64,000 nucleotides of DNA from Yponomeuta sedellus. Lineage: Eukaryota > Arthropoda > Insecta > Lepidoptera > Yponomeutidae. The notes under the pieces are model-generated. The model saw nothing but the letters and a program-made list of their open reading frames with translations, searched no databases and was not told the origin of the DNA. The translations under genes were made by a program, and so were the position numbers. Positions 41,379-52,359 of this stretch are shown here, in pieces; position 1 is the first letter of the stretch, and each line of letters starts with the position of its first letter. The DNA is taken from assembly GCA_934045075.1 (NCBI GenBank), contig OW203727.1, positions 22,085,311 to 22,149,310 of the forward strand, in the 5' to 3' direction.

Positions 41379-41476
41379 ATTATTTATTTTCGGACAAAAA
41401 AAACAGGATTGACAAATTTATAAGATGTATCTTATAAGTTTGTCAATCCTGTTTTTTTTGTCCGAAAATAAATAAT
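41379..41476. repeat. 98 bp near-perfect palindrome
   Basis: ATTATTTATTTTCGGACAAA onward is repeated inverted to AATAAATAAT, with ~47 bp arms, one mismatch and a loop of about 4 nt. It is probably a minimal foldback MITE. Confidence 0.8.
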
Positions 41477-41877
41477 GTAATAGAGTATATTTGGAATTTT
41501 TTTCAGCATTTCCCAAAATTAATCTTTATTAACATAGATAAGCTCGATACACATTATAGCTAAAAAGCTTGATAGACCAATAAAAAAGCGACTGTTTTAG
41601 GAAGATAGACATAGGTAAGTACACATATGTTTATATTAGCAATAATCATTATTATTTTATTTTTATCATCATTATTATTATTTTGTTATTAAACCTCAAC
41701 TTAATTTTAAGTGATAAGGCGTTCACACGCAATTTAGGAATTTAATTAAGTAGGTGCTCGAACCTTCATACAAATACACACTAGCTTTGGAGTGCTTACA
41801 CGTCTTAAGTACCTGCGCAAGTAATTTACTTAATTTAGAGTTAAAATAAAGTAAACATACAAGAGACAAGACATTTG
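41477..41877. other. No recognised feature
   Basis: AT-rich sequence without a recognisable repeat end or ORF. Confidence 0.3.
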
Positions 41878-42083
41878 GGCTCAACTGAGGTACGCTAACA
41901 CCTCAGACACTAGGGTTTCCTTACGATGTTTTCCTTCACCGTCAGCGAGTAGTATTGCTACGATAACTTCACAAATGTACATAACTCAGAAAACAAAGTC
42001 ATTGGTGGATGCCGGGGTTCGAACCCACGACTTAACGATTGAGAAACCGGCGTTCTACACCGCTCCGTTACCACCGCTCTCAA
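41878..42083 (-). repeat. tRNA-derived SINE
   Basis: Reversed box B GGGGTTCGAACCC and box A CCGCTCCGTTACCACCGC. The body matches 12592-12853. Confidence 0.75.
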
Positions 42084-42231
42084 CTAAGCTCATAACACTC
42101 TCTGTCGCTGAGAGATGGCCTGAGCCCTGCGGCCCTGCGGCCCAGTGGGACTTATAGACGATACAAAAAACTCTCGTGTCCCAAAGCACGCTGGTTACGG
42201 GTGCAGAAGTATTAACAGTCAATATTCAACT

Positions 42232-42370
42232 CTTCTTCTTCTTCAGGCTATATTATGTAGTCCACTGCCTGGACATAGCCCTCCCCTAATGAGCGCCACA
42301 GCGTCCTGTCTTCAGCTTGCCGCATCCAGCATCTGCCGCATCCAGCATGTGTCAAACGTGTCGCGTTGAA
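42232..42370 (-). repeat. RTE LINE 3' end, reversed
   Basis: (CTT)n then CAGGCTATATTATGTAGTCC and CTTCAGCTTGCCGCATCCAG, the reverse of the end at 59900-59996. The block GCCGCATCCAGCAT is duplicated here. Confidence 0.65.
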
Positions 42371-42585
42371 CTTGTCAAACTCCTCCGAAACGGCTTCAAC
42401 GATATTTATGTTTTTTTTTTTATATAATTGGATACTCTAAGGAATGTGTTAATTTACCTTACCGTAGGTTTATAATATAGTCCTAAATTATTATCATTAC
42501 GATCGACATTTTGCGCTCGTTAGCATAGACATGTAAAGTCCGCGGTCACGAATTCATCACATTTTATTTTATTGATGGCAGACGT

Positions 42586-43100
42586 AGAAACATTAATAAC
42601 ACTTGAAACAAGTTATTTTCGTCGTCTTTTTTATTTTTAAGGCGCGTCTCCAGCTAGCGTTTTTCATGAAACATTACACAAAACAATCGGTTTTTAATGT
42701 TTAATTAGTTTTTTATATTGAGTATAATAAACGCAAACGCTTAACGCAAGACACGTTAAGCAGTTGGTGCTGGTTCCCGTCGCTGGACGGCAGTCGTTAA
42801 GCCAAAAGCGGGTTGAAAACTTCTGACAGTAAGACCAGCCACTAGTTTTGCAAGCCTCCACCAATCTGGACTTGGCCACTGTGGTCGAGTATGACCTATT
42901 AGATACCTTCCTTAGGGAAGAGACCCGTGCCCCTAGGTGGGGACATAATAGGTTGAAGATGAAGAGTAGAAAAATTAAAAACACGTGAAACAAGTGGTTT
43001 TCGCGGTTTTTTTTATTGTTAAGGCGCGTCTCCTGCCCGTGTTATTCATGAAACATTACACAAAACAATCGGTTTACAATGTTTCACTTGAGTGTTAAAT
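42586..43100. repeat. ~115 bp direct repeat flanking a SINE
   Basis: TGAAACATTACACAAAACAA with surrounding GGCGCGTCTCC occurs at 42586-42712 and 42982-43100, ~85-90% alike by eye. A 5S-derived SINE lies between them (42747-42962). Confidence 0.6.
42747..42962 (+). repeat. 5S-derived SINE, second subfamily, 3' part
   Basis: ACACGTTAAGCAGTTGGTGC, GGCAGTCGTTAAGCCAAAAG and CTTCCTTAGGGAAGAGACCC in plus orientation. It ends GTGGGGACATAATAGGTTGA. Confidence 0.65.
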
Positions 43101-43207
43101 TGAGTCCAGAATAAATACTAGAAATAAACATAAAGAAAGCAGGATGTTTGCGTGATGTTTTTACCGTGAGAGGAGGCATTACTTGGCGTGGCTTGACATT
43201 ATCTCCG

Positions 43208-43350
43208 AGCTCAAAGTGGTGGTAGTGGAGCTGTAGAACGCCGTCTTCTCAATCGAGAGGTCGTGGGCCCGAATCCTGGCGTGGACCAATGACTTTGTTT
43301 TCTAAGTTATGTACATTTGTGAACTTATAGTGGCTAATTGTGAAAGAAAA
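43208..43350 (+). repeat. tRNA-derived SINE, 3' truncated
   Basis: GTGGTGGTAGTGGAGCTGTA head with a decayed box B (GGGCCCGAATCC), then CCAATGACTTTGTTTTCTAA. An old copy of the 12592 family. Confidence 0.65.
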
Positions 43351-43439
43351 CATGCAGATTAATTTATAAACTAGGTAGTAGAGATTCGTTAAGTAATTTC
43401 TTTAAAGTAACTAACATCCTGACAGTTGTCATTCAGTAT

Positions 43440-44270
43440 ATCTGGAAGATGTGGAAGCAGGAGTCGTCATGTAATGGGCGTGTGGTCAACAACCTGCGGT
43501 ACGCGGACGACACTGTCCCGCTAGCATCCACCCAAGAAAGTCTTCAAATGATTGTAGATAAAGTCTATGAGTGTAATAGAAGAGTTGCGTTTAACATGAA
43601 TGTCTCTAAGACGAAATTCATGATAGTTTCTGCGAGCGGGGCCCAACAACTGGTGGATTTACAAATCGGAACAAATATCGTACAAAAGTCGACATGTACA
43701 AATATTTCGGATCATGGATGAGATCGTCATGGGAAAGCGATACTGAAATACAAGTGCGTGTTGAAATTGCCCAAACTTCATTTATGACTTAGAGTAAAGT
43801 TCTGTGCTTTCGGCAACTCTCCATCAAACTCCGCAATAAGATCCTGCATTGTTATATATGGCCTGTCTTTCTTTACGGATGCGAGTCATGGACTGTAAAG
43901 GAAGAACTCAAAAAAAGACTCGCAGCTTTCGAGATGTGGTGCTACCGACGAATTCTCCGGATCAGCTAGACCGAAAAAGTGACCAATGTCGAGGTCCTTA
44001 GACGGATGGACACGAAGGTGGATCTTTTTCGCACCATCAAGCAGCGGAAAGTAGCTTACTTAGGCCATGTACTGCGATGCAGTAAACTTCAATTACTGCA
44101 GACTATTTAGATGGGCAAGGCGGAAGGAAAGAGAAGGCCGGGCAGGAGAAGGATGACATGGTTGTGCAACATCAAGGAGTGGACCGGTGTTAAAACCGCA
44201 GAGGAGCTGTTCAGAATAGCATTGAACAGAAACCGCGGTAAACAGCTGACTGCCAACCTTCAGTAATGGA
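43440..44270 (+). pseudogene. RTE-clade LINE pol fragment
   Basis: Positions 43449-43721 read NNLRYADDTVPLA (catalytic YADD) and VAFNMNVSKTKFMI. After a frameshift the protein continues YKYFGSWM, then NKILHCYIWPVFLYGCESWT, FEMWCYRRILRIS, VAYLGHVLR and GKRRPGRRRMTWL, to ~44265, with several stops. The endonuclease and early RT are missing. The order matches the RT palm, thumb and C-terminus of RTE elements. Confidence 0.8.
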
Positions 44271-44289
44271 GAGGCACTTTAAGAAAAAG

Positions 44290-44815
44290 ATGTGAAAACA
44301 TTATGAACGTCGGTAGAAATATGAATAACTTTAACACTTTAGGTAGCCAACACAATGTAAATACTAGAAATAAACTTTCGTTTATTTATTCAATACTTAA
44401 CCTAGCAAAGGTTAATAGGTTGTTTAACCGTTGCCAGCCTGAATCCTGTGGCATTGTAAACGTTTCTATCTTAACAAAATCCCTGAAGATATATTAAACT
44501 TGACTGAAATGCGGTTCAAAAAATGTATTAAGTACACTTTGTGCTAAAGGGTTACTATTACATAAAGGATTATTTAAATGACAATGGTGACTGGAATTAA
44601 AGCCAGCACAATGCATGAGTTCTATGTTTCATAATAATTATGTTAACTCTTTTAATTAAGGACTGTGAAAAGACAAAGTTTGGTGTTATTTTTTCCATTT
44701 TCTGTTCTGTATCTATATTCTGAAATGGACACCTAGTTTGACTTGTGACGTCCATTAAGCCGCATTTTCTGCGCTACTCTGAATAAAACCTTTTCATTTC
44801 ATTTAATTTTATTTC
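44290..44815 (+). pseudogene. LINE C-terminus and 3' end
   Basis: GSQHNVNTRNKLSFIYSILN, then LAKVNRLF, then in another frame a NKIPEDILNLTEMRFKKC-like reading. The 3' end is CTGAATAAAACCTTTTCATT with (TTTCA)n. It is the plus-strand sibling of 56043-56640. Confidence 0.7.
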
Positions 44816-44877
44816 ACTGAGCGAACCTTATTGTCTGAAGTGTTAAAATAATAAGTGTGTATGTTACATATTAGGTC

Positions 44878-44935
44878 GTCGTCGTCAGGCTATACTAGTC
44901 CACTGCTGGGCATAGCCCTCCCCTAAAGAGCGCAA
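44878..44935 (-). repeat. RTE-type LINE 3' tail, reversed
   Basis: CGTCGTCGTCAGGCTATACT then CATAGCCCTCCCCTAAAGAG. Confidence 0.6.
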
Positions 44936-45901
44936 AGTAGGTATTAGGTACATATTAGGTATGTTTACACTTCAGAGACTAGGGGTTGCTATGCACTTGC
45001 TACTTGCAACGGTCCAACTATGAGTCTATTTGCGGAAATCTCAGTTCTAACTAACTGTCTTCGAGCCCAAATAGATTTTGACTTTAACTCTAGAGTACAA
45101 AATATTACGTTCCATGTCTTCTTTGTCGTTTCCTCGTGGCTGAGGGACGTGACTATGGGGCAGCTTCCGCCACCAGCTCTCACAATTTGTTTCGATTATG
45201 CGCCAGATGTATGGCTGCTTGTAGGGTCCCACCCGAAGCTTTTGTTATGACGACTACGTCTGTCCAACGCGTTGGTTCTCGTTCTATGTGTACATAATTA
45301 TTAGCAATTTTGTATTGTTACTAATATATATAATCTCAAATGCTGTATAAATTCCATTGAGTGCACAACAGACTTGTTACCTTAAAATTTAATTTCGTAT
45401 TCTATTTGTGTAGCCCTGCCTATGCATCTAAAATACAATTGTTATTGAAGGCGGCCAACAAAATTATCCCGAAATAGCTGATGACCTTTCCGGATATTTT
45501 TTTATTTTCTATTTCTTAATCAAACAGTCCGAAATTAGTTAACTAAAACATACCCATCTCGGTCAAACACGCAGCCCGTTCCGATTTACTTCGCTGTCGT
45601 CAAATATTTATCAATGGAGAAAGTTGCGCAAAAGCGATTGATTCTAAACAAACCGAAGTATTTGCGGAGGCCACCGGGCACTAAAGGAACTCATAAACCA
45701 AAGCGGTTGCGGTCGCGGTTGCGGTAGCGGTAATTTTATAGTATCGTTGCTCAATCAATAAAATATCTCTATTCTGACATCGCTTTTAGGTATAAGATCG
45801 CCAATAGTATACGGCAAAGTTTAGATGTGTAAGATTTTTAATGTATTTTGTTTTCTTGTGTACAGTAAAGAGTTCTAGTAAATGTCCTGATTTACAATTT
45901 C
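44936..45901. other. Unrecognised, with one GCGG-rich repeat
   Basis: Overlapping frames near 45020-45250 show no known motif. AAACCAAAGCGGTTGCGGTC (45690-45730) resembles ACACCAGAGCGGTCGCGGTC at 47545, so both are scraps of one unnamed repeat. GTGTACAGTAAAGAGTTC (45859) looks like an old LINE 3' end. Confidence 0.35.
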
Positions 45902-45905
45902 TTAA

Positions 45906-46162
45906 GCATGCTTTACACTGAGGTAAAATAGAATAGAGGCGCCAAAAGCGTAGGACAGCGAATTTTTTTGTGTTCACATACGAAGAAAATTGAGACAGAG
46001 TTGAAGAAAATTGAGGCGGTGAAGAATTAATATTTCACTCAAAGAAAGAGTACGGGCTTTATTATCACGAGCGCCTTTCGCGGAAACCCCAAAAAGACGC
46101 TGTCCCTTACGGATGTCCCATTGTGGCGTCTCTATTCTATTCTGCCTCTATGTAAAGCATGC
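45906..46162. mobile_element. TTAA-flanked MITE (piggyBac-like target)
   Basis: GCATGCTTTACA begins the left end and TGTAAAGCATGC closes the right. The inverted similarity extends ~60 bp inward (AAAATAGAATAGAGGCGCCA / reversed GGCGTCTCTATTCTATT). TTAA lies at both ends (45902-45905 and 46163-46166). No coding capacity. Confidence 0.8.
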
Positions 46163-46329
46163 TTAAAAAGCATGAAAATAAAGCAAATGTACATGAGGCC
46201 TTAATCTGTAATAAAGTCCCAAGTCGCTTAGATGCCAGTTGCAGCTTTTCTTCTGAAACTTAAACTGCTGACAGGACTATAATAATATATATATATTAAA
46301 AAAATTGTGTTACAGGTATCTGCCAAATA

Positions 46330-46870
46330 AATTTATAGCTCATAACCCTCCCACTACCTGGCACAAGCCTTCTCTCGAAAAGAGAGTAGAGTGTGGTTAT
46401 AATTACCACGAGTGCCCACCGCGGACTGGGGATTCGAAGCGCTGAGGTTTTTGAACACTAATGGAACCAATTGTCTGAATAAACTTAGGTTATTGTACAA
46501 AATCTGAAAATAAATAATTATTATTTGTTTTTAATGTCCTATCTGAGGCAGTCCCTGGTCTCTGCCTACCCCTCTGGGATACAGGCGGGAGGTTATGTAT
46601 GTATGTATGTATGTATGTATGTATGTATGTATGTATGTATGTATGTATGTATGTATGTATGTATGTATGTATGTATGTATGTATGTATGTATGTATGTAT
46701 GTATGTATGTATGTATGTATGTATGTATGTATGTATGTATGTATGTATGTATGTATGTATGTATGTATGTATGTATGTATGTATGTATGTATGTATGTAT
46801 GTATGTATGTATGTATGTATGTATGTATGTATGTATGTGTGTATGTATTTATGTATGTATGTATGTATAG
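46330..46870 (+). repeat. SINE and RTE ends with (GTAT)n microsatellite
   Basis: A reversed SINE body lies at 46330-46455. An RTE LINE 3' end (CTGAGGCAGTCCCTGGTCTC, CCTCTGGGATACAGGCGGGA) at 46529-46596 runs straight into ~68 GTAT repeats to 46868. The copy of this LINE end at 19067 has only a short TTATGTATTTATG tail. Confidence 0.8.
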
Positions 46871-47250
46871 TTTTATTAGCACAACGTGGCGCACTTTAGC
46901 GGATGGCTATGTCCTGAGTACTTAGTGCGAGTTTTTTAACTACTCGATGGCGTTAACGTAAACTCATATTTCTATGGCATCGAATAAGCGCCATCTAGCG
47001 ACAAGTATGGAAAATTAAAATTGCTGACTGCGAGTTGTAATGGTTTACGTTGAGAAGTAACACGTTTACCAGCCAAAACACGAATAAAGGCGAGTGCGAG
47101 TTGTACTGTGACAGCGTTTTGCCAGTTCGAACGGTTAACTTACTCATACTCACTATGCTCGATTAACGCGGTAGTAAAGTTATTCGATTGGATCTGTCAA
47201 ACTCGCACTAGCACTCAGCAGTGGACTAGTATAGCCTGACGACGACGACG
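46870..47250 (+). repeat. RTE LINE 3' tail split by MITE
   Basis: AGCACAACGTGGCGCACTTT...GCTATGTCC (46878-46914) and GCAGTGGACTAGTATAGCCT with (GAC)n (47218-47250) are the two halves of one tail, separated by the MITE at 46915-47217. Confidence 0.75.
46915..47217. mobile_element. 303 bp MITE, copy 2
   Basis: The second copy of 18227-18534, ~93% alike by eye, with ends TGAGTACTTAGTGCGAG and CTCGCACTAGCACTCA. The empty site can be inferred from other RTE tails (GTCCAGCAGTGG). Confidence 0.75.
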
Positions 47251-47901
47251 ACGATGGTTTTATTTCAGCTTTTGAATAATAATAAAAAAACAAATTGACT
47301 ATCACGTGTTAGAAATGTCGGTCGTTAAAATCGTACTTTGGTAGGAATTCCTGGGTAAACGTGCATTAAGTTTCAGTGTTACTGTGAATAAATACTCTTT
47401 CAAAAACACTTTTTTATTGTACACTGTGAAAAGTTCCCATACCGGGATGACCTTTTACCGTATTTATTTTGCGTTTCGATATTCACCAACATGGAATTTG
47501 TTTGCGTTAGCTCATTCGGCTTGTTAAGGAACTCACACACCAGAGCGGTCGCGGTCGCGGTGGCGGTGGCGTTCATTCACTGCAGTAATATTTGTACGTA
47601 TGATTTCTGATTAGTTCAAACCAATGCGTTCTATGCATCAATATTGTTCATCCATCAATAAATCTAACGAGATCGGATTTCGATACTGGTTTCTATCAAT
47701 AAGAAATTAGGAATACAACATATATTTTTACGGTCACACTTTAAATTCCGTTTTTGAATGTCAAAGTACAATATTAGTAGTGACAAACGTGTTATTACAA
47801 TAGGAGTATTATGTCTGGAATTTGTTCACACAAATACTCATGCAGTAAATGAAAATAAAATTACATTTATTTGGCAGATACCTGTAACACTATTTTTTTT
47901 A

Positions 47902-47950
<49 letters not shown>

Positions 47951-48206
47951 ATAACACGTTTGTCACAGTTCATATTATTATTACATAAATGCAGTTGTCG
48001 TGAAACCATCTTTCTTTTCCTGACAAGGACTACTCCGCTGTGACAAACCCTATAAGAGGAAAGATTGAAACAAGATGTTAATGATGATTTTACAAGGGCA
48101 AGGCAAGATCCGGCAGTGGCCGGATTGATATAAATTGACTGATTGATATAAATAAATAAATATTCATTGACATATTACAGATCTCGTTAGCCCTATACTA
48201 AATACA
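47251..48206. other. Mostly unrecognised; one hairpin
   Basis: TGACAAACGTGTTATTACA (47781-47799) pairs perfectly with 47947-47965 around an (AT)n core, probably a small foldback element. I recognise nothing else of note. Confidence 0.45.
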
Positions 48207-48208
48207 TA

Positions 48209-49496
48209 GGCTGCTACTTATGTATGCGGAATCTGGGATTCCAATAATTTTAAACGCAATGTCTGACCTCCATGGTCAAATTCGTTCTTTTTTTTAAATA
48301 CTGGCCGCTTATATTTTTCTCTTATATACGTTAGAGTTTTGTTTTTGTTGGGTTTGAAATGTCATATCGCTGAAAAAATGGAACTCACTCGTGAAAATAT
48401 TCGTGCTATGATTTATTACAATTTTTGACGTGGTTTAACGCAACAACAGTGCGTAGATCAATTAACTTCGACTTTTGGTGGTGAAGCTCCATCAAAAATG
48501 ACTGTGTATCACTGATTTAGTGAGTTTAATTGCGGGCGCAGTAAGCTCACGGACGAAGTTAAAGAAATCGAAAAACCGAAATCGGTGGTTGTGCCACAAA
48601 ATATTGAAGCTGTGCGAAAACTAATAATGCAAGACCGCTATGTTACGTATCGCGAGATAGAGGCTATTCTGGGCATATGTTTGACGAGCATTCATAGAAT
48701 ATTACATGAACATTTGTCTGTAAAAAAAGTTTGTTCGCGTTGGATCTCGCACAACCTAACTCAGGATCAAAAAGATGCTCGCGTCGAATGGTGCGAGAAA
48801 ACCTTAAAAAAAATCAACGGAGGCGACTCAAAATCTGTTTATAATATCTACACAGGTGACGAATTCTGGATCTACGCGTACGATTCCGAAACTAAACAAC
48901 AATCAACAGTTTGGGTGTTTCAAAATGAGCCGAACCCTACGAAAGTGGCTCGTGAAAAAAGCACTGTAAAGCAAATGGTGGCCTGCTTTTTTGGTATTAA
49001 TGGCCATGTGGCTACAATGCCACTGGAGAATCGCAGAACGGTTAATTCGGAGTGGTACACAACCATTTGTTTTCCGAAACTATTTGAAGAAATACGCCAA
49101 AACAACCAGCGACGCAGAATGATACTTCACCATGACAATGCCAGCTGTCATACATCTCAGGAAACAACTACATTTTTGGATGGACGAAAAATAGAATTCA
49201 TGGGTCATCCACCGTACAGCCCTGATTTGGCTCCCAATGATTTCTATTTATTCCCAAATGTAAAGAATTAATTACGTGGTCAACGATTTTCGGCCCGTGA
49301 AGATGCCGTAGATGCGTTCAAACAGCACGTTTTGGAGATACCTCAATTAGAGTGGAAAAAGTGTTTTACAAATTGGTTTCATCCAATGCAAAAGTGCATC
49401 GATCATAGTGGAGAATACTTTGAAAAACAATAAAAGCATATTTAGCCATAAACATTTGTTTATTTTTTTCTATTCCGCATACATAAGTAGCAGCCC
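48209..49496 (+). mobile_element. mariner transposon
   Basis: 1288 bp with a 24 bp TIR: GGCTGCTACTTATGTATGCG continues to GGAAT on the left and is exactly complemented at 49472-49495. The left flank is TA (48207-48208); the right flank reads CT, so the expected TA duplication is not intact. Length and layout are those of a full-length mariner. Confidence 0.88.
48378..49433 (+). pseudogene. mariner transposase with three stops
   Basis: A single frame of 352 codons from MELTRENIRAMIYYNF to the final EYFEKQ, with in-frame stops after NF (~48426), after VYH (~48513) and at 49269-49271, and no frameshift. The N-terminal helix-turn-helix region is followed by WVFQNEPNP. The catalytic triad is complete: D in TGDEFW, D in LHHDNASCHTS, and D in YSPDLAPNDFYLFP, consistent with DD34D. 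The enzyme would excise and insert mariner at TA. This copy cannot make a full protein. Confidence 0.88.
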
Positions 49497-49549
49497 TCGT
49501 ACAACTAAATGACTTGTGTTATAGGTGCTAACTCGATGATACAAGAAAT

Positions 49550-49676
49550 AAATTGATAACATCCAAGATCCGAGACAAACTAGAAAACTTCGTTTCCTAG
49601 TTTGACCCAGCCGGGGATCGAACCCGAGACCTTCGGTTTTACAGTCAGCGTGCCAAACCGCTGCGCCATCGAGGCC
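49550..49676 (-). repeat. tRNA-derived SINE, third family
   Basis: The minus strand has GATGGCGCAGCGG (box A-like) and GGGTTCGATCCCC (box B), followed by GGCTGGGTCAAACTAGGAAA. A relative lies at 55917-56040. Confidence 0.7.
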
Positions 49677-50028
49677 GTCAACCCTTTGTTTGCGCCCACT
49701 GCTGGGGCACGCGTCCGTTCCTGTATCGCTGGAAGGTTAGGCCATACTCCACCACGGGAGCCAAGTCCGGGTTGATGGAAGATTGTAAGACTGTGGCAGG
49801 CCTTATAGTCAGAAGTTATCAAGCCCCAAGGGCCTCTGTTCTGGCTTAGCGCCTGCCATTACATGATAACCGACACCAACGGCTTAGCGCGCCTAGCGAA
49901 GCGCGGGAGCGCTCGGAAAAAGGCCACTAGCGGTCACCCATCCTGCACATGACCGCGCCCGTTGTTGCTTAACTAGAGTGATTGATTGTAATCACTCGAT
50001 TCGGGTAGGCAATGAACGCTTCGCTAGT
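49677..50028 (-). repeat. 5S-derived SINE, nearly full length
   Basis: Reversed family order from TCAACCCTTTGTTTGCGCCC to GGCAATGAACGCTTCG. The 5S-like boxes are at 49935-49990. It is inserted at the head of the tRNA-SINE at 49550-49676. Confidence 0.75.
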
Positions 50029-50348
50029 TAAATATTTAGTGCGTATAATACATCAAATATCATAAAGTCGGGTCTGTACGTGTAAGTGTTTACACGCACA
50101 GATTTTTACATAAGTATTTGCTCAAACAAATATTATACCTTGAAAAAGTAAGAATCTCGCACCTTCGCGAAAATTCCAACAATTTACATCGTAATTTGAA
50201 GGCACGAAAAGCGAGAAAGAAGAATTCCCCAAAAACATTCGGCGAATATAATTCCAAACATCTCCTTGAAGCTTTTTATAGCAGCCGTATTTGGTAAGTG
50301 GACGTAGGCGTCCAGACGGCAAAATTAAATTGGGACTAGGCTGGCCAT

Positions 50349-50733
50349 CGAGAAACGCTCGTAGCCTAGTGAAACGCTCGTTGCCTAGTCGAACCGAGTG
50401 GTTGGAATCAATCTCTCGAGTTAAGCAACAACAGGCGCGGTCAGGTGCAAGACAGGTGACCGTCTCGTTACTACCGCTAGTGGCATTTTTCCGAGCGCTT
50501 CCGTGCTTCTCAAGGCTCGCTAAGCCGTGGGTGCCGGCTGTCATGTAAAAGCAGTTGTTAAGCCATGTCAGAGGTCTTAGGGCGGCTTGATAACTTCTGA
50601 CAGTGAGACCGCCACTGTCTTACAAACCTCCAACAACCCGGACTTGGCTCCAGTGGTGGAGTATGGCCTAAATTTCCTGCAATGCAGGAAGAGACCTGTG
50701 CCCCAGCAGTAGGGACATACAGGGTTGCAATAG
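50349..50733 (+). repeat. 5S-derived SINE with TSD
   Basis: Flanked by AGGCTGGCCAT at 50338-50348 and 50734-50744. The head begins with a duplicated AACGCTCGT(A/T)GCCTAGT segment. Box A GAGTTAAGCAACAACAGGCG and a mutated box C (ACAGGTGACCGTC) follow. 385 bp, the longest copy. Confidence 0.82.
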
Positions 50734-50744
50734 AGGCTGGCCAT

Positions 50745-51110
50745 GTCAGTCGAATGTGACGAGTTGTGCCCCATAAAGGTTTGATAGCACGATGCGCACT
50801 ATCGCACTTTGTTCGTTGAATTGCAATAGCAATTTTGCAAATCTGCATGCATTATATATTGAAATCTTTTTGTACGGATAGGTGGCAACGTGGCAACTGA
50901 TGTAATCTATATATCTATCTATAATCCGCCCACATCAACCCACTGCTGGGCATAGAACTCCTTTTTATTGTGGTCTGCCTACCAACCTCCTTCCCTCCCT
51001 TGGCCACCACTCCGATACTGCCCTGGTCCACCGGCCGTCTTCCCTTCTAGCCAAAGTGGAGATGTCCCGCCCATCTCCACTTTGAGTCTGTGATCCGCTC
51101 ACTGATGATG
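50745..51110. other. Unrecognised, with a reversed LINE tail and a hairpin
   Basis: CAACCCACTGCTGGGCATAG (50936) begins a reversed LINE 3' end. CAAAGTGGAGATG / CATCTCCACTTTG form a perfect 13 bp stem at 51052-51084. Confidence 0.4.
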
Positions 51111-51149
51111 TAATATGGTTATACAACTGATGTAATATAAAATAGATTT

Positions 51150-51366
51150 AATATGACTTAAAAAAAGACGGTCAGATTGGAGTTTTTTTTTTCGGTTCCC
51201 TTTTCTCCACTACACTACGGCCCGAAGGCAGCTGCTTATATTCCACATTAGCATTCAGCACACAGAATATAAATTCTTTAGGTTGAAATATATATATATA
51301 TATATTTCAACCTAAAGAATTTATATTCTGTGTGCTGAATGAATATATATATATATATATATATAT
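51150..51366 (+). repeat. LINE 3' UTR with inverted copy of its own tip
   Basis: GGAGTTTTTTTTTTCGGTTC, CTACACTACGGCCCGAAGGC and ATTCTTTAGGTTGAAATA match the 3' UTR at 19868-20120. From 51303 the last ~36 bp repeat inverted (TTTCAACCTAAAGAATTTAT ... TGTGTGCTGA), giving a hairpin with an (AT)n loop. Confidence 0.75.
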
Positions 51367-51520
51367 TTTTTTTGTATGTAGATAATGTTTATGTATTTAT
51401 TGTATTTCATATTTATTTGTTGTTATGTAATATAATATTCCTCTAACATTTTTAAGTTAATACATAAAATAGATATAATTAGTAAATTTTATGTTATTTA
51501 ATATTGCACTACCTGCTAAT

Positions 51521-51630
51521 CTTATCTCCAAAACTAAGGTTAGCTGGTAGATAATGCTAAGTAGCATTAAGCTCGCCTATGTGCACAATTTTTATGCAAT
51601 AAAGAATTTTAATAATAATAATAAACATAT
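51521..51630 (+). repeat. LINE 3' end with (AAT)n tail
   Basis: GGTTAGCTGGTAGATAATGC, ATTAAGCTCGCCTATGTGCA and ATGCAATAAAGAATTTTAAT followed by AAT repeats. Confidence 0.6.
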
Positions 51631-52090
51631 GGTGTTTGGTACAAAGGCATAATTAATCATAAGTTGCATTTTCTTCCACTCAGCCTTTGGTTTATGGATG
51701 TACAAATTCTGAAAAAGAAAACTTTCACTTCGAAAACTTCCATGAAATTTCAAATTCGTTTTCTAACAGAAGTCTTTATAAATACCTAAGAGCTACAATT
51801 TCATGAAAATATCTTATTGAGTGCGATTTTAATTCCCAATGTTTTAGCCGTTAATTTATTTTGGAAAAGTATTTTTTTACTCGGTATAATCTCATGAATT
51901 ATTTAAGACCCTGTCGTGGTAAAAGGTGCAAATAACTTTATTATGCAGTCGTCTCAACTGCTTTACAAACAACCTCCAAAAATAAAACTTTTATTTGACA
52001 CTAACTTTCAGATTTAATTAATGTTTGTACTCGTTGTGAAACATTTGCCTTTTCATGTACGTAATAGAATGATACTGGGTCCAGTGGCAT
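51631..52090. other. No recognised feature
   Basis: AT-rich sequence. No ORF, hairpin or repeat end recognised. Confidence 0.3.
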
Positions 52091-52358
52091 TTTTACTCAC
52101 ACTAGATGGGTGAAGTGACCACTCGGACCTTGGAGTGCCTGGGACATTGTTTTTTATATGGTGTATTCTGACAGCATGGTCAGCCTAGCCCACAGAAAAG
52201 AGTAGTGCGTGCGGAGCCAACCAACTCGCGGGTTTCCTCACGATGTTTTCCTTCAAGTTAGCGGGTGATATTGCTACAAAATCGCAAATGTACGTAACTT
52301 ACCTAGTGCGGGCATGAACCAATGACTTAATTTAATTTCAAAGTTACGTACATTTGCA
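52091..52358. repeat. tRNA-SINE in two opposing pieces
   Basis: 52091-52305 is the reversed body (GTTTCCTCACGATGTTTTCC, CGCAAATGTACGTAACTT). 52306-52358 is a plus-strand piece of the same body (ATGAACCAATGACTTAATTT, GTTACGTACATTTGCAA). The plus piece was then hit by the 5S-derived SINE at 52360. Confidence 0.6.
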
Positions 52359-52359
52359 A

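Noticed and set aside
48585..49271. Intact 228-residue transposase gene
   Set aside because: It is the middle of a 352-codon mariner frame cut by three stops. The start in this frame is internal.
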